NCBI GenBank assembly: GCA_014238205.1
Contig: JABABM010000010.1
Coordinates: 1-64,000 of the forward strand
Source: Phycisphaerales bacterium
GTDB taxonomy: Bacteria; Planctomycetota; Phycisphaerae; Phycisphaerales; SM1A02
Direction of reading: 5' to 3'
DNA length: 64,000 bases
Part shown: positions 1-8,741 of the stretch, one piece after another
Layout: every line of letters begins with the position of its first letter
How positions within the stretch are numbered: the stretch's first letter is position 1
The notes under the pieces: generated by a model
Database searches by the model: none
The model's input: only the letters and a program-made list of their open reading frames with translations
What the model was told of the DNA's origin: nothing
Translations under genes and position numbers: made by a program

Positions 1-661
1 TGAGAATCTCGGCCTTGCCGGCCCGGGCATCAGGGTTGAAGCGATCAATTGCAAGACCGGCGTCATAGGAAGCTGATGCGGCGTCGAGTTCATCATTCAT
101 TCGAAGGATGGTTCCAAGGCTCGCGTGGTTGCGTGCTTCGTAGGGCTGGCGATCAACAAGTTCACGTGCTGGCGCATCATCCATGGGTACTTCACCTCGC
201 GCGATGATGCCATCGACAAGCCCCGCAAGAATGCCGATGTCTTCAGGCGCCAGTTCATGCGCCTTGACGAAGTCCATGTACGCCTCATGGGGCTGTCCAA
301 GTCGCATCAGCAGGAGGCCATGGCGACGACGAATGTGTGCATCGCCTGGTGCGAGGTCAAGTGACGAGGCAGCAACCGACCTGGCTTCATCAATACGACC
401 GTCTTCCTGGAGGGCATGGGCCAGCAGCATGAGCAAGTTGGCATCTCCATGATCTGCAGCCACGGCCCTCTTGAAACTGTCTATTGCCCTGGGCACTTTC
501 CCTTGTTTCTGGAGGGCAATCCCAAGTTGCTGATGGAACAGGGCATTCTCTGGGTGGGCCTTGGCCAGTATTTTCAGGGCACGCTCGGCCTTGGGCCACT
601 TGTGGGCTTCCAAAGAGAGCCTTGCTTGCTCAAGGAGTTGATTATCAGGGGTCTTAGGCAT
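1..661 (-). CDS. TPR-repeat protein, 3' part missing at window edge
   Basis: The reading frame is open from an ATG at 661 to the window edge, so the C-terminus lies outside. The translation starts MPKTPDNQLLEQARLSLEAH and is made of degenerate 34-residue helical repeats (FHQQLGIALQKQGKVPRAI, LLMLLAHALQEDGRIDEA, RRRHGLLLMRLGQPHEAY, LGTILRMNDELDAASASYD), which is the tetratricopeptide pattern. TPR proteins scaffold protein complexes; no catalytic domain is visible in the part present and no signal peptide is seen at this start. No convincing Shine-Dalgarno precedes the ATG. The specific role cannot be told from this fragment. Confidence 0.75.
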   Translation of the reverse strand, partial: MPKTPDNQLLEQARLSLEAHKWPKAERALKILAKAHPENALFHQQLGIALQKQGKVPRAIDSFKRAVAADHGDANLLMLLAHALQEDGRIDEARSVAASSLDLAPGDAHIRRRHGLLLMRLGQPHEAYMDFVKAHELAPEDIGILAGLVDGIIARGEVPMDDAPARELVDRQPYEARNHASLGTILRMNDELDAASASYDAGLAIDRFNPDARAGKAEIL

Positions 662-1268
662 GATGCAGGGGCATCAGGGTACTGGAATACTGGCACGTTC
701 ATGGCCGTCCCAGGCCATCTCAGGAGCCTCCTGCGTGGATAGGCGAACATAGCTCCCTCTCCATGGAAGGAACTGCCTGGAGGGCACGAGAGGCCCCTGG
801 AGGCCACGGCAGACGGGCATGATGTAACCTGCGTGCTGATGGTGAGTTACGCTTTATACGTATGGTTCGTATATGCGGAGAAAGCGACACATAGGACTCT
901 TGTCGTTGGTGTAGGGTCTTGTCCCAGAATGAGGGCCTTTCCCACCCCTGAAGAGCATTTGCCCATGCATTCGAGCCAAAAACAGGCGGGGGTTCGATTT
1001 ACCGTTAAATGTCGCAAAATCAGTCTTGACAAGAACTTGATATCCGGGCACATTAGTGATGTTCCATTGGGTTCATTCCCTCTGGGGAGAGACGCTGGAT
1101 TGGAAACCCAGCCAGGAGAGAGTGAGAAGGAAGTTCCAAATCATCTTGCATCGTTGGGGCGCACGCGTTTGCGCTTGGGCGACTTAGGCCAATCTGGCCA
1201 ACAGTGTGTGTAGTGTGTGGAGGAAGTAAATCAAATCTTCGAAAGAAGAGAGGAAAGGAAATAGAATC
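662..1268. other. 607-base gap between divergent genes
   Basis: No convincing gene on either strand. It holds an inverted repeat TATACG-N7-CGTATA at 855-873 and, near 1027, a TTGACA followed 17 bases later by CACATT, a weak promoter candidate for the gene at 1269. The final bases before 1269 are purine-rich (GAGAGGAAAGG), giving that gene a ribosome binding site. Confidence 0.5.
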
Positions 1269-1760
1269 ATGAACCGATTCGCACTTTCAGCAGCTGGCAT
1301 CGCCACTGTGTCCATGGGTAGTTCAGCCCTGGCAGCCGTCGTAAACGGCGACCATGGTCTGGACCGCTGGGCCGGTGAGCATAGCTGGCAAATCACAAGT
1401 TCACTTGGAAGCCAGGTCGCTGGCATGTGGGTAAGTGGAAGTCTGTGGTACTCAGGAGCGAGTAATCTCTCCTTTGTATCCAACTCTGCTTCGTCACATT
1501 ACGGCAACGTCTACTTCAACATGGATCTCGCAGCTGGCACGTACACCGTGAAAATGCAGGACTCCTATGGTGATGGATGGACCTGGAATTCATACCAGGG
1601 TGGTCTGACCATCAGTGGCAGCAACGTCTCCGGCGGTGTTGCATCAGGCACAGTGACGGGTTCGTCCGCAAGCTTTAGCTTCACGGTCCTCCCGGCACCC
1701 GGTGCCATGGCTCTTCTCGGCTTGGCCGGCCTTGCTGGTCGTCGTCGTCGTCGAGCCTGA
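1269..1760 (+). CDS. Secreted protein with PEP-CTERM-like sorting tail
   Basis: A 163-residue protein with an N-terminal signal peptide (cleavage probably after SSALA, about residue 22) and a C-terminal sorting signal: PAPGAMALLG, a hydrophobic stretch, then RRRRR at the very end. This is the planctomycete variant of the PEP-CTERM tail handled by exosortase-type sorting, so the product is expected at the cell surface. The middle contains DSYGDGW, a short motif common in secreted adhesive or beta-rich proteins, within a beta-strand-rich, Ser/Gly-rich body. A purine-rich ribosome binding site (GGAAAGG) precedes the ATG, and a strong hairpin terminator follows, so it is a single-gene unit. Function beyond surface location is unknown. 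Confidence 0.8.
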   Translation: MNRFALSAAGIATVSMGSSALAAVVNGDHGLDRWAGEHSWQITSSLGSQVAGMWVSGSLWYSGASNLSFVSNSASSHYGNVYFNMDLAAGTYTVKMQDSYGDGWTWNSYQGGLTISGSNVSGGVASGTVTGSSASFSFTVLPAPGAMALLGLAGLAGRRRRRA

Positions 1761-1826
1761 TCAGTCGATACTGACTCCGACTTCCGTCGGAACACCAGTG
1801 TCACTGCTCAACGCGTGACTTGAACT

Positions 1827-1860
1827 CGGCCCACCCTTCGGGGTGGGCCGATTCTTTTTT
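1827..1860 (+). terminator. Rho-independent terminator with UUCG loop
   Basis: A perfect 10-bp stem (CGGCCCACCC / GGGTGGGCCG) closed by a TTCG tetraloop is followed by ATTCTTTTTT. It ends the transcript of the sorting-tail protein at 1269-1760. The convergent gene at 1900-4176 ends just downstream. Confidence 0.93.
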
Positions 1861-1899
1861 CAGCAGCAACGGACATGGTCCTGCTCGGCATGCAGTGCT

Positions 1900-4176
1900 T
1901 CAGAACTGGTTCAGCACGCTGTCCAGAAGGCCCAGGGTCATCTCGATGTCCGCTTCATCGAGCACCATCGGTGGCTTGATCTTGATTACATTGTGAAGTG
2001 GGCCATCCGTGCTCAGGAGCACTCCTCGGTCCCGCATCTGGTTGACAACATGTGTCGCCTCTGCATCAGCGGGCTCCAGGCTCTTCCGGTCCCTGACGAG
2101 CTCAACGCCCAGGAAGAGACCCTGCCCTCGTACATCTCCAATAAGTTCGTGACGTCCCTGGAGTTCATTGAGTCCCTCCAGGAAACACTGTCCAAGTGCA
2201 TGCGCACGTTCCTGGAGGACTTCGTCGCGTATGACATCAAGTACCGCGAGCCCACAGGCGCAGGACACGGGATTTCCACCGAAGGTCGAGAAGAACTCCA
2301 TGCCGTTGTCGAAGGCATCGGCGATGGCCCTCGTCGTGATCACGGCTCCCATGGGGTGGCCATTGCCGATGGGCTTGCCAAGCACCACGATGTCAGGGAC
2401 GACGTCATGCAGCTGAAATCCCCAGAAGACTTCACCGAGGCGACCGAAGCCGACCTGGACCTCATCAGCGATGCAGACACCGCCTGCATTGCGAACATGC
2501 TCGAACGCCTTCTGCAGGTAGCCAGGTGGCAGCGGGACCTGGCCGCCGCAGGAGAGGATCGGCTCGGCGAAGAAGGCCGCAATGGAATGCCCGTCTGCGC
2601 ATGCCTTCCCGATGTGGTCGGCCACCTCGATGGCGTAGGCACTGCCTGCATCGTCATCTCGATACGGTCCACGATAGGTATCCGGCATCGGCAGGACATG
2701 GACCCAGTCGGAAGGTCCGTCCCCGCCGGGTCCGTTGAACTTGTATGGACTCATGGCGATGCAGTTGGCGGTATGTCCGTGATAGGCGCCATCAATGACG
2801 AGGGCATCATTGGCCCCGGATGCAGCGCGAGCGAGTCGAAGAGCCAGTTCGTTGGCTTCGGACCCGGAGTTGACCATGAAGCAGGTGTCCAGGTTGGTCG
2901 GCATCGTCTCACAAAGCCGCTCTGCATAGGTTGCCAGGTGCTCATGGAGATACCTGGTATTGGTATTCAACTTTGCAGACTGTCTCGCAATTGCATCGGC
3001 AACTCGCGGATGGCAATGGCCGACGTGGCAGACGTTGTTGACAAGGTCGAGGTAGGGCCTGCCGTCAGAGGCATGGAGGTATTGGCCCCGGCCCGTGATG
3101 ATGTGCAGGGGCTCTTCGTAGTTCAGTGACAACGAGGGGTTGATGTACTTCTCGCGAGCAGATTGAATCGATGCGGGTTCATCATGCAATGGTCCCTTGA
3201 TGCTGCAGCCGCTGCAGAGGATGTTCCGTGCTTCAACTGGAGACATGGTCAGGCACGAATTGATCGCTGCCCATGCGGTGTCAAGGTGCAGGTTCCGCAT
3301 CGAATCTTCAGGGTCGGTTGCCATGCGATCTGCATTGATTGCAACGTAGGTAGCCAGTCGAGACAGGGCCAGTGGCGCAAGAAGATCCTGTTCATCCGGT
3401 TGAAGTGGGCGGTGCTTGTCATATCCCTCGATCAACGAGGCAGCAATTTCCAGGGATACCCCTTCCTGTTCAAGGGCGTAGGCAAGGGCGATACCCAGGT
3501 CCTGTATCAGGGCTCCTTCCAGGCAGTCTCCAAAGTCAAGGAGGCCGACAACGTGATCATCCTGCAGAAGCAGGTTCTCGTCGTTGATGTCGCCATGAAG
3601 AAGGCCAGAAGGGCAGTTGGCAAGGCGGGGGCGTACCAGTGCCGAGTGCAGGTGGAAGCAGTACTCGATGATCCGTCTCTGGCCAGGGTCCTCAAGAAAA
3701 CGCACCTTCTCCCTGTGGGCATGGGCACATGCAAGATCCCAATCGTGCGTCCTTGCCGTTCCAGGGTGAGTGATCTTCAGGAGATGGGTGTGCAGGTCGG
3801 CCATGAAGGAGCCGATGGCCCTGAGGCGTGTTGCAGTCGATTGCATTGATTTCCACGGGGTTCCAGCGATGTACTTCTGGACCCGGGCGGTCGCGGACAA
3901 ATCTTCAACTGGGACGATCTCCAGCCCTGCCATTGATGGGATGACCGCTGGAACCGGAACGCCTTCTTCATGCAGGCTCGTGATGACAGCGTGTTCAAGG
4001 CCCGGGTCGGCATGCGGTTCAGAGAAAATCTTCAGGACGACTGGATCGCTTGTTTCAGGCTCTGCAAGGTAGTTGAAGTTCTCGCCAGGAAGCCGCTGCA
4101 GGTCGGCCGACAGGCCCCAATGGTTTTTCAGAAGATCACGGGCGAGATCAAGCAGTCCTGTTTCGGTTCCATTCAC
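1900..4176 (-). CDS. Fused APH-type kinase and class III aminotransferase-fold phospho-lyase
   Basis: 758 residues with two enzymes in one chain. Residues about 1-310 are an aminoglycoside-phosphotransferase-fold small-molecule kinase: catalytic loop HGDINDEN near residue 193 and the metal site DFGD about 20 residues later. Residues about 340-758 are a class III PLP aminotransferase-fold enzyme: [13 protein letters not shown] for cofactor phosphate, [11 protein letters not shown] with the PLP-pairing aspartate, and [13 protein letters not shown] with the Schiff-base lysine. In animals, separate proteins of these two families phosphorylate 5-hydroxylysine and then eliminate phosphate and ammonia, and a close relative acts on phosphoethanolamine. 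The fusion suggests the same two-step kinase then phospho-lyase chemistry; the substrate is inferred. The start is GTG at 4176, six bases after TATCCT, so the mRNA may be leaderless. Confidence 0.85.
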   Translation of the reverse strand: MNGTETGLLDLARDLLKNHWGLSADLQRLPGENFNYLAEPETSDPVVLKIFSEPHADPGLEHAVITSLHEEGVPVPAVIPSMAGLEIVPVEDLSATARVQKYIAGTPWKSMQSTATRLRAIGSFMADLHTHLLKITHPGTARTHDWDLACAHAHREKVRFLEDPGQRRIIEYCFHLHSALVRPRLANCPSGLLHGDINDENLLLQDDHVVGLLDFGDCLEGALIQDLGIALAYALEQEGVSLEIAASLIEGYDKHRPLQPDEQDLLAPLALSRLATYVAINADRMATDPEDSMRNLHLDTAWAAINSCLTMSPVEARNILCSGCSIKGPLHDEPASIQSAREKYINPSLSLNYEEPLHIITGRGQYLHASDGRPYLDLVNNVCHVGHCHPRVADAIARQSAKLNTNTRYLHEHLATYAERLCETMPTNLDTCFMVNSGSEANELALRLARAASGANDALVIDGAYHGHTANCIAMSPYKFNGPGGDGPSDWVHVLPMPDTYRGPYRDDDAGSAYAIEVADHIGKACADGHSIAAFFAEPILSCGGQVPLPPGYLQKAFEHVRNAGGVCIADEVQVGFGRLGEVFWGFQLHDVVPDIVVLGKPIGNGHPMGAVITTRAIADAFDNGMEFFSTFGGNPVSCACGLAVLDVIRDEVLQERAHALGQCFLEGLNELQGRHELIGDVRGQGLFLGVELVRDRKSLEPADAEATHVVNQMRDRGVLLSTDGPLHNVIKIKPPMVLDEADIEMTLGLLDSVLNQF

Positions 4177-4182
4177 TGCACA

Positions 4183-4188
4183 AGGATA
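4183..4188 (-). promoter_or_regulatory. Candidate -10 element of the kinase/lyase gene
   Basis: TATCCT on the minus strand, followed by six bases and the GTG start at 4176. This spacing puts the expected transcription start on the start codon. No clear -35 is visible. Confidence 0.45.
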
Positions 4189-4246
4189 TCAGGTAGCAAT
4201 GCGACCTTCATGAGGTCTCGGTGCGGCATGAGTGTGCATGGCTAAG

Positions 4247-4252
4247 TATGAT
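4247..4252 (+). promoter_or_regulatory. Candidate -10 element before the DUF4870-type gene
   Basis: TATGAT is followed by GGGGGC and then the tandem ATGs at 4259 and 4262. The spacing of six bases and lack of a Shine-Dalgarno predict a leaderless transcript. Confidence 0.45.
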
Positions 4253-4258
4253 GGGGGC

Positions 4259-4645
4259 ATGATGGCTGAGGATATGACAGTACAGGGTTCAATTGTCCCT
4301 CGGCCACAGGCCGGGTTGGCCTCGATTGCCCATTGGTCCTACCTGATGGCCTGGGTCGTGCCGTTTGCAAACCTGATCATCCCCATCATTTTGTTGAATA
4401 CGACCGGAAAGAAAGATGCCTTCGTCAGGGAGAACGCCATTGAAGCGTTGAACCTGTTCATTTCGGTGTTCATCTACACGATTATCAGCGTCATCCTTGT
4501 TTTCGTGGCCATCGGCATAGTCCTGTTGATAGCCCTTGCCGTCTGTTGCATCATTTTTCCCATTATCGCCGCCATACAGACGATGGGGAGTACGATGGAA
4601 ACCCCCGTCTATCGATATCCACTCATCTTCCGGTTCATTCAGTAG
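4259..4645 (+). CDS. Small membrane protein, DUF4870 type
   Basis: About 128 residues with three hydrophobic segments (from HWSYLMAWVVPFANLIIPII, then LNLFISVFIYTIISVILVFV, then IGIVLLIALAVCCIIFPIIA). The layout and the charged loop GKKDAFVRENAIEALN match the DUF4870/Tic20-like family of bacterial inner-membrane proteins of unknown function, in which the conserved loop reads like HAREALNFQ. Start codons at 4232, 4238, 4259 and 4262 are all in frame; 4259 or 4262 is preferred because a TATGAT box ends six bases upstream. rhlE follows 29 bases later in the same direction and may be co-transcribed. Confidence 0.75.
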   Translation: MMAEDMTVQGSIVPRPQAGLASIAHWSYLMAWVVPFANLIIPIILLNTTGKKDAFVRENAIEALNLFISVFIYTIISVILVFVAIGIVLLIALAVCCIIFPIIAAIQTMGSTMETPVYRYPLIFRFIQ

Positions 4646-4674
4646 CTGGTCTCGGTCCAAGAGAAGGCGAAACG

Positions 4675-6417
4675 ATGAACTTCACAGAGATGAGGCTGTC
4701 AAAGCCAATCCTTCGCGCGATAGCCGACGAAGGCTATGTCGAGCCAACCCCCATCCAGGAACAAGCCATTCCAGAGGCATTGGCTGGACGGGATGTACTT
4801 GGTACGGCCCAGACCGGTACTGGAAAGACATGCGCCTTTGCGTTGCCGATTCTTCATTCCTTGTCAGAAGGTGATGGGCAGGAGAGTCGCGGGGGTGGCA
4901 GGCGGCGAGGCCGAAGCCCACGATCGCTCATCTTGTGTCCGACACGGGAGCTGGCCACCCAGATTCATGAACGTTTCTGCACCTATGGTCGACATCTTGG
5001 TCTTCAGCACGTCGTCGTCTACGGCGGCGTCGCCCAGGGCAGACAGGTCAGGTCGATGCAGCAGGGTGCAGATGTGCTGGTGGCAACTCCAGGCCGCCTG
5101 CTTGACCTGATCAGCCAGGGACATATCGACCTGTCGACTATCGAGGTTCTGGTGCTTGATGAAGCAGACAGGATGCTTGACATGGGGTTCCTTCCTGACA
5201 TCAGGAAGGTCGTGGACCTGGTGCCTTCCAAGAGACAGACGTTGTTTTTCTCGGCGACTCTTTCGCGTGACATCCGGAAGTTGTCGGGATCCATTCTTTC
5301 TGATCCAGTCAACATAGAGACGTCACCTGGATCGGCGACAGTCGAAGCCATCCGCCAGATGGTCTACATGGCAGAACGAAAGCAGCGTGCCCAGTTGCTG
5401 AAGCATCTTCTCCGGGGAAAGGGTGTGCACCGAGCTCTGGTCTTCACTCGAACAAAGTACGGTGCCGACAAGCTTGCAAAGGTGTTGTGGCGATCAGGAA
5501 TCGGCGCAGATGCCATACATGGAAACAAGTCCCAGAATGCACGATTCCGCGCACTTGAGTCGTTCAAGTCTGGCGAGAAGCCGGTCCTGGTTGCAACGGA
5601 TATCGCATCCCGTGGGATCGATGTTGATGAAATAACCCATGTCTTCAACTATGACATGCCTATTGATGTAGAGACCTATGTACATCGCATTGGACGTACG
5701 GCGCGAGCCGGTGCGTCTGGGGTGGCGATTTCCTTCTGTGGTCGAAATGACCGGGATCTGCTTCGTTCCATCAAGAAGTTGCCGGACATAAACCTCAAGG
5801 AACTGCATGATCTGCCAGAGTTCGATGAAGACGAAGAACTTGCAGATGTGCCCAAGCACATGCGTCGGAAAGCGTCTCACAAGACGATGGCCAAGGAGCG
5901 CGAGCAGGATAAAGAGGGTCGTTCAAAAAGGAAAAAGGGAGGCAAGCCCGACACGAAGAGGAAGTCGAGAAGAAAGGAGTCGCCACATGGGAAGACGAAT
6001 GCTGGTGGCAAGGGCAAAGGCAGGAAAAAGGCACGTGGAACACTGAAGGGAAGGGAGGGCGACGAAGCGGCGACTGAAGAGTCCAGTTGGACACCAAAGG
6101 GCGGTGGCAAGGGCAAGGGCAAGGGCAAGGGAAGAAAGAAGACCCGGGGAGCATCGCCTGGGAACCGCAAGAAGGCGAATCGCTCGAGAAACACCTCGTC
6201 CGAGGAAAGCCCTGTTTCAAAGACAAGGAAGAAGTCAGGAAAATCGTCAAAGCTCGGGAAGGCGAAGTGGAAGGCCAGGGCAGCAACCGCAGGCAAGAAG
6301 GGAAAGCTGCAGAAGGCCAGAAGAAGGAAGAATAAGGAAGCGACCCCCGGCCATCGAGGTTCAGTTGGATACAAGAAGAAAACCCGCAGTAAGGGAAGTG
6401 GGGGCGGCAGGGGTTGA
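4675..6417 (+). CDS. rhlE: DEAD-box ATP-dependent RNA helicase with long basic tail
   Basis: 580 residues. The helicase core (about 1-385) has the Q motif (PTPIQEQAIP), Walker A AQTGTGKT, PTRELA, TPGRLLDL, the DEAD box VLDEADRMLDMGF, SAT (FFSATLS), ARGID-type motif (TDIASRGIDVDE) and HRIGRTARAG, placing it in the RhlE/RNA-helicase group that remodels rRNA or mRNA structures. Beyond residue 430 comes a roughly 150-residue tail of almost only Lys, Arg, Gly and Ser, including a GKGKGKGKG run, expected to be disordered and to bind RNA. The ATG at 4675 has GAGAAGG upstream and is chosen over an upstream in-frame ATG at 4546 that lies inside the previous gene. Confidence 0.93.
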   Translation: MNFTEMRLSKPILRAIADEGYVEPTPIQEQAIPEALAGRDVLGTAQTGTGKTCAFALPILHSLSEGDGQESRGGGRRRGRSPRSLILCPTRELATQIHERFCTYGRHLGLQHVVVYGGVAQGRQVRSMQQGADVLVATPGRLLDLISQGHIDLSTIEVLVLDEADRMLDMGFLPDIRKVVDLVPSKRQTLFFSATLSRDIRKLSGSILSDPVNIETSPGSATVEAIRQMVYMAERKQRAQLLKHLLRGKGVHRALVFTRTKYGADKLAKVLWRSGIGADAIHGNKSQNARFRALESFKSGEKPVLVATDIASRGIDVDEITHVFNYDMPIDVETYVHRIGRTARAGASGVAISFCGRNDRDLLRSIKKLPDINLKELHDLPEFDEDEELADVPKHMRRKASHKTMAKEREQDKEGRSKRKKGGKPDTKRKSRRKESPHGKTNAGGKGKGRKKARGTLKGREGDEAATEESSWTPKGGGKGKGKGKGRKKTRGASPGNRKKANRSRNTSSEESPVSKTRKKSGKSSKLGKAKWKARAATAGKKGKLQKARRRKNKEATPGHRGSVGYKKKTRSKGSGGGRG

Positions 6418-6420
6418 GGG
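6393..6420 (+). other. G-quadruplex motif at the rhlE stop codon
   Basis: Four G-tracts on the coding strand: G3 (6393-6395), G5 (6400-6404), G4 (6410-6413), G3 (6418-6420) with loops of 4, 5 and 4 bases. The last loop is the rhlE stop codon region. This meets the usual G3+N1-7 definition of a possible quadruplex in the mRNA. Confidence 0.55.
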
Positions 6421-6439
6421 CGGCCTGCCGCGCACAACA

Positions 6440-6468
6440 AACCCCAGAGTCTCGGTGACCCTGGGGTT
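6440..6468 (-). terminator. Hairpin between tRNA and rhlE
   Basis: An inverted repeat AACCCCAG ... CTGGGGTT (8-bp arms, 13-base loop). Read on the minus strand it lies just downstream of the initiator tRNA and is followed by TTGTTGTG, a weak U-rich tail. Read on the plus strand it follows rhlE without a U-run. It is best taken as a bidirectional or tRNA terminator. Confidence 0.55.
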
Positions 6469-6475
6469 ATGTGAA

Positions 6476-6549
<74 letters not shown>

Positions 6550-6613
6550 ATTGAGCCGCGGAGTATACCAAAAGGTCGAGCGGCCCCCGCCTGGAGGACG
6601 ATACACACGTCAG

Positions 6614-7126
6614 ATGCGTTTCTTCTTCCGGAAATCAGTTGGCCTGGACCCGGGGTGGTTGTTTGTTCTCGGCGGACTGGTCATCTGCTCGGCTTCACTT
6701 GTTGTTCCTGCGCACATGGAGCTGGTGGAGGCGAAGCAGCAACTCTCCGCACTGCAATCCCAGGAGCAATGGGCGGTAGACCGCCTTGCAGCGTATGACC
6801 AATTCATGAGCCAACTCGACTCGGAAGATCCAGGCTTGATCAGGCGGTTGGCTTCTCGAAGCTTCAATATGCTTCCAGAAGGGGACACGCCCATCCTGAT
6901 GGATGTCGGGGCAAGTGAAGCGTCCATCGAGCAGTGGATCGAGTCGACGGTTTCATCCCCCCCGAAAGAAGGTCATGCAAGGCCCTCCAGCATGCTTGCA
7001 ACCATCAGTACTGGCCCATACAGGCCATGGTTTCTTGCCAGTGGCGTCGCATGCATCTTCATTGGTCTGCTTACAAGCATTGAAACGAAGCTCGCATCAG
7101 CAGGGCGAGAAATATCGCCTCGCTGA
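6614..7126 (+). CDS. Membrane protein with coiled-coil centre, unknown function
   Basis: 170 residues. An N-terminal transmembrane helix (WLFVLGGLVICSASLVV, about residues 15-33), a soluble part beginning with a heptad-like helix (ELVEAKQQLSALQSQEQWAVDRL), and a second transmembrane helix near the C-terminus (PWFLASGVACIFIGLLTSI). The topology puts the middle domain outside the cytoplasmic membrane. No family is recognised. It sits directly before dprA and may share its transcript, but dprA has its own -10-like box. The ATG at 6614 is chosen because a GGAGGA lies upstream (a long 15-base spacing) and the alternative start at 6551 abuts the tRNA. Confidence 0.65.
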   Translation: MRFFFRKSVGLDPGWLFVLGGLVICSASLVVPAHMELVEAKQQLSALQSQEQWAVDRLAAYDQFMSQLDSEDPGLIRRLASRSFNMLPEGDTPILMDVGASEASIEQWIESTVSSPPKEGHARPSSMLATISTGPYRPWFLASGVACIFIGLLTSIETKLASAGREISPR

Positions 7127-7176
7127 ACAAGGGTTGACAGTACGGCTGCATTGTCACCGCCGAATATGTTCAGCTC

Positions 7177-8106
7177 ATGAAGCAGGATCAACACGGGCGT
7201 GAAAGCACACGCGCATGGAGAGTCATTCTCGCTGCTCATGGAATCGGTTTGTCCATGGCCAGGAGACTTGTCAATGCAGTCGGATCGCCAGAAGGGGTGC
7301 TCCAGGTATCGCGTTCATCCTTGAAAAGTATGACAGGCCTGGGATGGTCGCAGGTTGACCGTATCAAAGCATCAATTGCCAGTGTGAATCTCGAGCATGA
7401 GCAACGCTGGCTGGAGTCGCGCAATGGCGGCCTCCTGGCATTTGGTGATGGGATGTACCCGGAAACACTTTCTCAGATACCTGACCCTCCTTCACTTCTT
7501 CGCTACCTGGGCAATCCTGCAGTCCTTGCTACACCTTGCATCGCAATTGTTGGAACACGTCGCTGTACGGCGATGGGGTTGAGGCAGGCCGGGCGATTTG
7601 CCCAGGGGCTGGTTGAAGCTGGATGTACCATCATCTCCGGAGGCGCCCGTGGCATAGATGGTGAAGTTCACCGTGCAACCCTGAAATTCGGAGGTTGTAC
7701 TGTGGCCGTGCTCGGCAGCGGTCTTGGTTGTCCATATCCACTTGAACATGAAAGCATGTTCGAATCGATTGCAACTTCCGGAGGCATGATGGTCAGTGAA
7801 GTCCCCGTTCACCAGGAGCCTCGCCCAGGCCTGTTTCCACGACGAAACAGGATCATCAGCGGTCTTTCGATGGCGGTTGTCGTCATCGAAGCGCCTGTTC
7901 GAAGCGGTGCAATGATTACTGCCCGAATCGCGGTGGAAGAACATGGAATAGATGCCATGACAGTCCCGGGTCCGGCAGATTCCAGTGCGTCATCCGGATG
8001 TCATCATGCCGTGCAGCAGGGGTGGGCACACCTGGTCACCTCACCAGGGGATGTCCTGAGGTTGCTCGAGGAAGACTATTCATCACGGGTACGGCTTGGA
8101 AGTTGA
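7177..8106 (+). CDS. dprA: DNA processing protein DprA
   Basis: 309 residues. DprA loads RecA onto incoming single-stranded DNA during natural transformation. An N-terminal helix-hairpin-helix part (LAAHGIGLSMARRLVNAVG) precedes the Rossmann-like DprA fold with the signature blocks AIVGTRR (about residue 125), SGGARGIDGEVHRATL, AVLGSGL, FPRRNRIISGLS and VVVIEAP. The usual C-terminal winged-helix domain is missing: only about 45 residues follow the Rossmann core. A TATGTT box ends six bases before the ATG, with no Shine-Dalgarno, suggesting a leaderless mRNA. Convergent with lexA, 17 bases apart. Confidence 0.93.
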   Translation: MKQDQHGRESTRAWRVILAAHGIGLSMARRLVNAVGSPEGVLQVSRSSLKSMTGLGWSQVDRIKASIASVNLEHEQRWLESRNGGLLAFGDGMYPETLSQIPDPPSLLRYLGNPAVLATPCIAIVGTRRCTAMGLRQAGRFAQGLVEAGCTIISGGARGIDGEVHRATLKFGGCTVAVLGSGLGCPYPLEHESMFESIATSGGMMVSEVPVHQEPRPGLFPRRNRIISGLSMAVVVIEAPVRSGAMITARIAVEEHGIDAMTVPGPADSSASSGCHHAVQQGWAHLVTSPGDVLRLLEEDYSSRVRLGS

Positions 8107-8123
8107 AAGCATGCCGGGATTGA

Positions 8124-8741
8124 TCAATATCTTCGCATGACGCCAATCAGTGTCCCCTGGACCTGGCAGTTGCTGACGATGATCGGCTTGAACTCTGGGT
8201 TTGCAGGTTGAAGCCGGATTCGCCCGTCAGGTTCCTTGAAGAATGTCTTCAAGGTTGTTTCGCCATCTGGAAGAAGGGCGATGACACGCTGTCCAGGTTT
8301 TGCAACACTCGTTCTCTGGACGATGACATAGTCCCCATCAAGAATGCCTTCGTCCTTCATCGAGTCACCTTCTACCTGAAGAGCAAAGGTGCCGCCCTGG
8401 TCGCTGATTCGCGTGCCAAAGAGATCTTCAACATCAAGTTGGTCGTTTTGCTGAAACTTCTCGATCGGCATTCCCGCAGCTATGCGACCAAGGAGCGGAT
8501 ATCGAAGGGAATGTTCCTCGTCAGGAAGAACAGAGTCGTCACAGATCGACAAAGAGCGAGCCTTGTTCGGTTCTCGCGAAATGACTCCCTTTCGAACGAG
8601 TGCTTCGACGTGTTCGAACACTGTCACCTTGCTGACTCCGATTTCGTCGGCCAACTCCTGCATTGTCGGTGAATAGCCGTTGGCGAGACGACAGTCCCGT
8701 ATGAGATTCAGTATGTGCAGTTGTTTTGGTGTGACATTCAT
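8124..8741 (-). CDS. lexA: LexA repressor of the SOS response
   Basis: 205 residues. The N-terminal winged helix-turn-helix (about 1-65, ANGYSPTMQELADEIGVSKVTVFEHVEALVRKG) binds operators. The C-terminal S24 self-cleaving domain has the Ala-Gly cleavage site in RIAAGMP, the catalytic serine in VEGDSMKDEGI and the lysine in ETTLKTFF. RecA-stimulated autocleavage derepresses DNA-repair genes. The ATG at 8741 has AGGATGG upstream and is preferred over an in-frame TTG at 8762. A strong palindrome 35 bases upstream of this ATG is the probable auto-operator. Confidence 0.96.
   Translation of the reverse strand: MNVTPKQLHILNLIRDCRLANGYSPTMQELADEIGVSKVTVFEHVEALVRKGVISREPNKARSLSICDDSVLPDEEHSLRYPLLGRIAAGMPIEKFQQNDQLDVEDLFGTRISDQGGTFALQVEGDSMKDEGILDGDYVIVQRTSVAKPGQRVIALLPDGETTLKTFFKEPDGRIRLQPANPEFKPIIVSNCQVQGTLIGVMRRY

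Noticed and set aside
1843-3129. A 428-residue plus-strand open frame
   Set aside because: It is antisense to the kinase/phospho-lyase fusion, whose motifs are unmistakable, and its translation has no recognisable pattern.
7134-7170. TTGACA upstream of dprA as -35 for TATGTT
   Set aside because: The spacer is 25 bases, too long for a sigma-70 type promoter, so only the -10-like box is kept.
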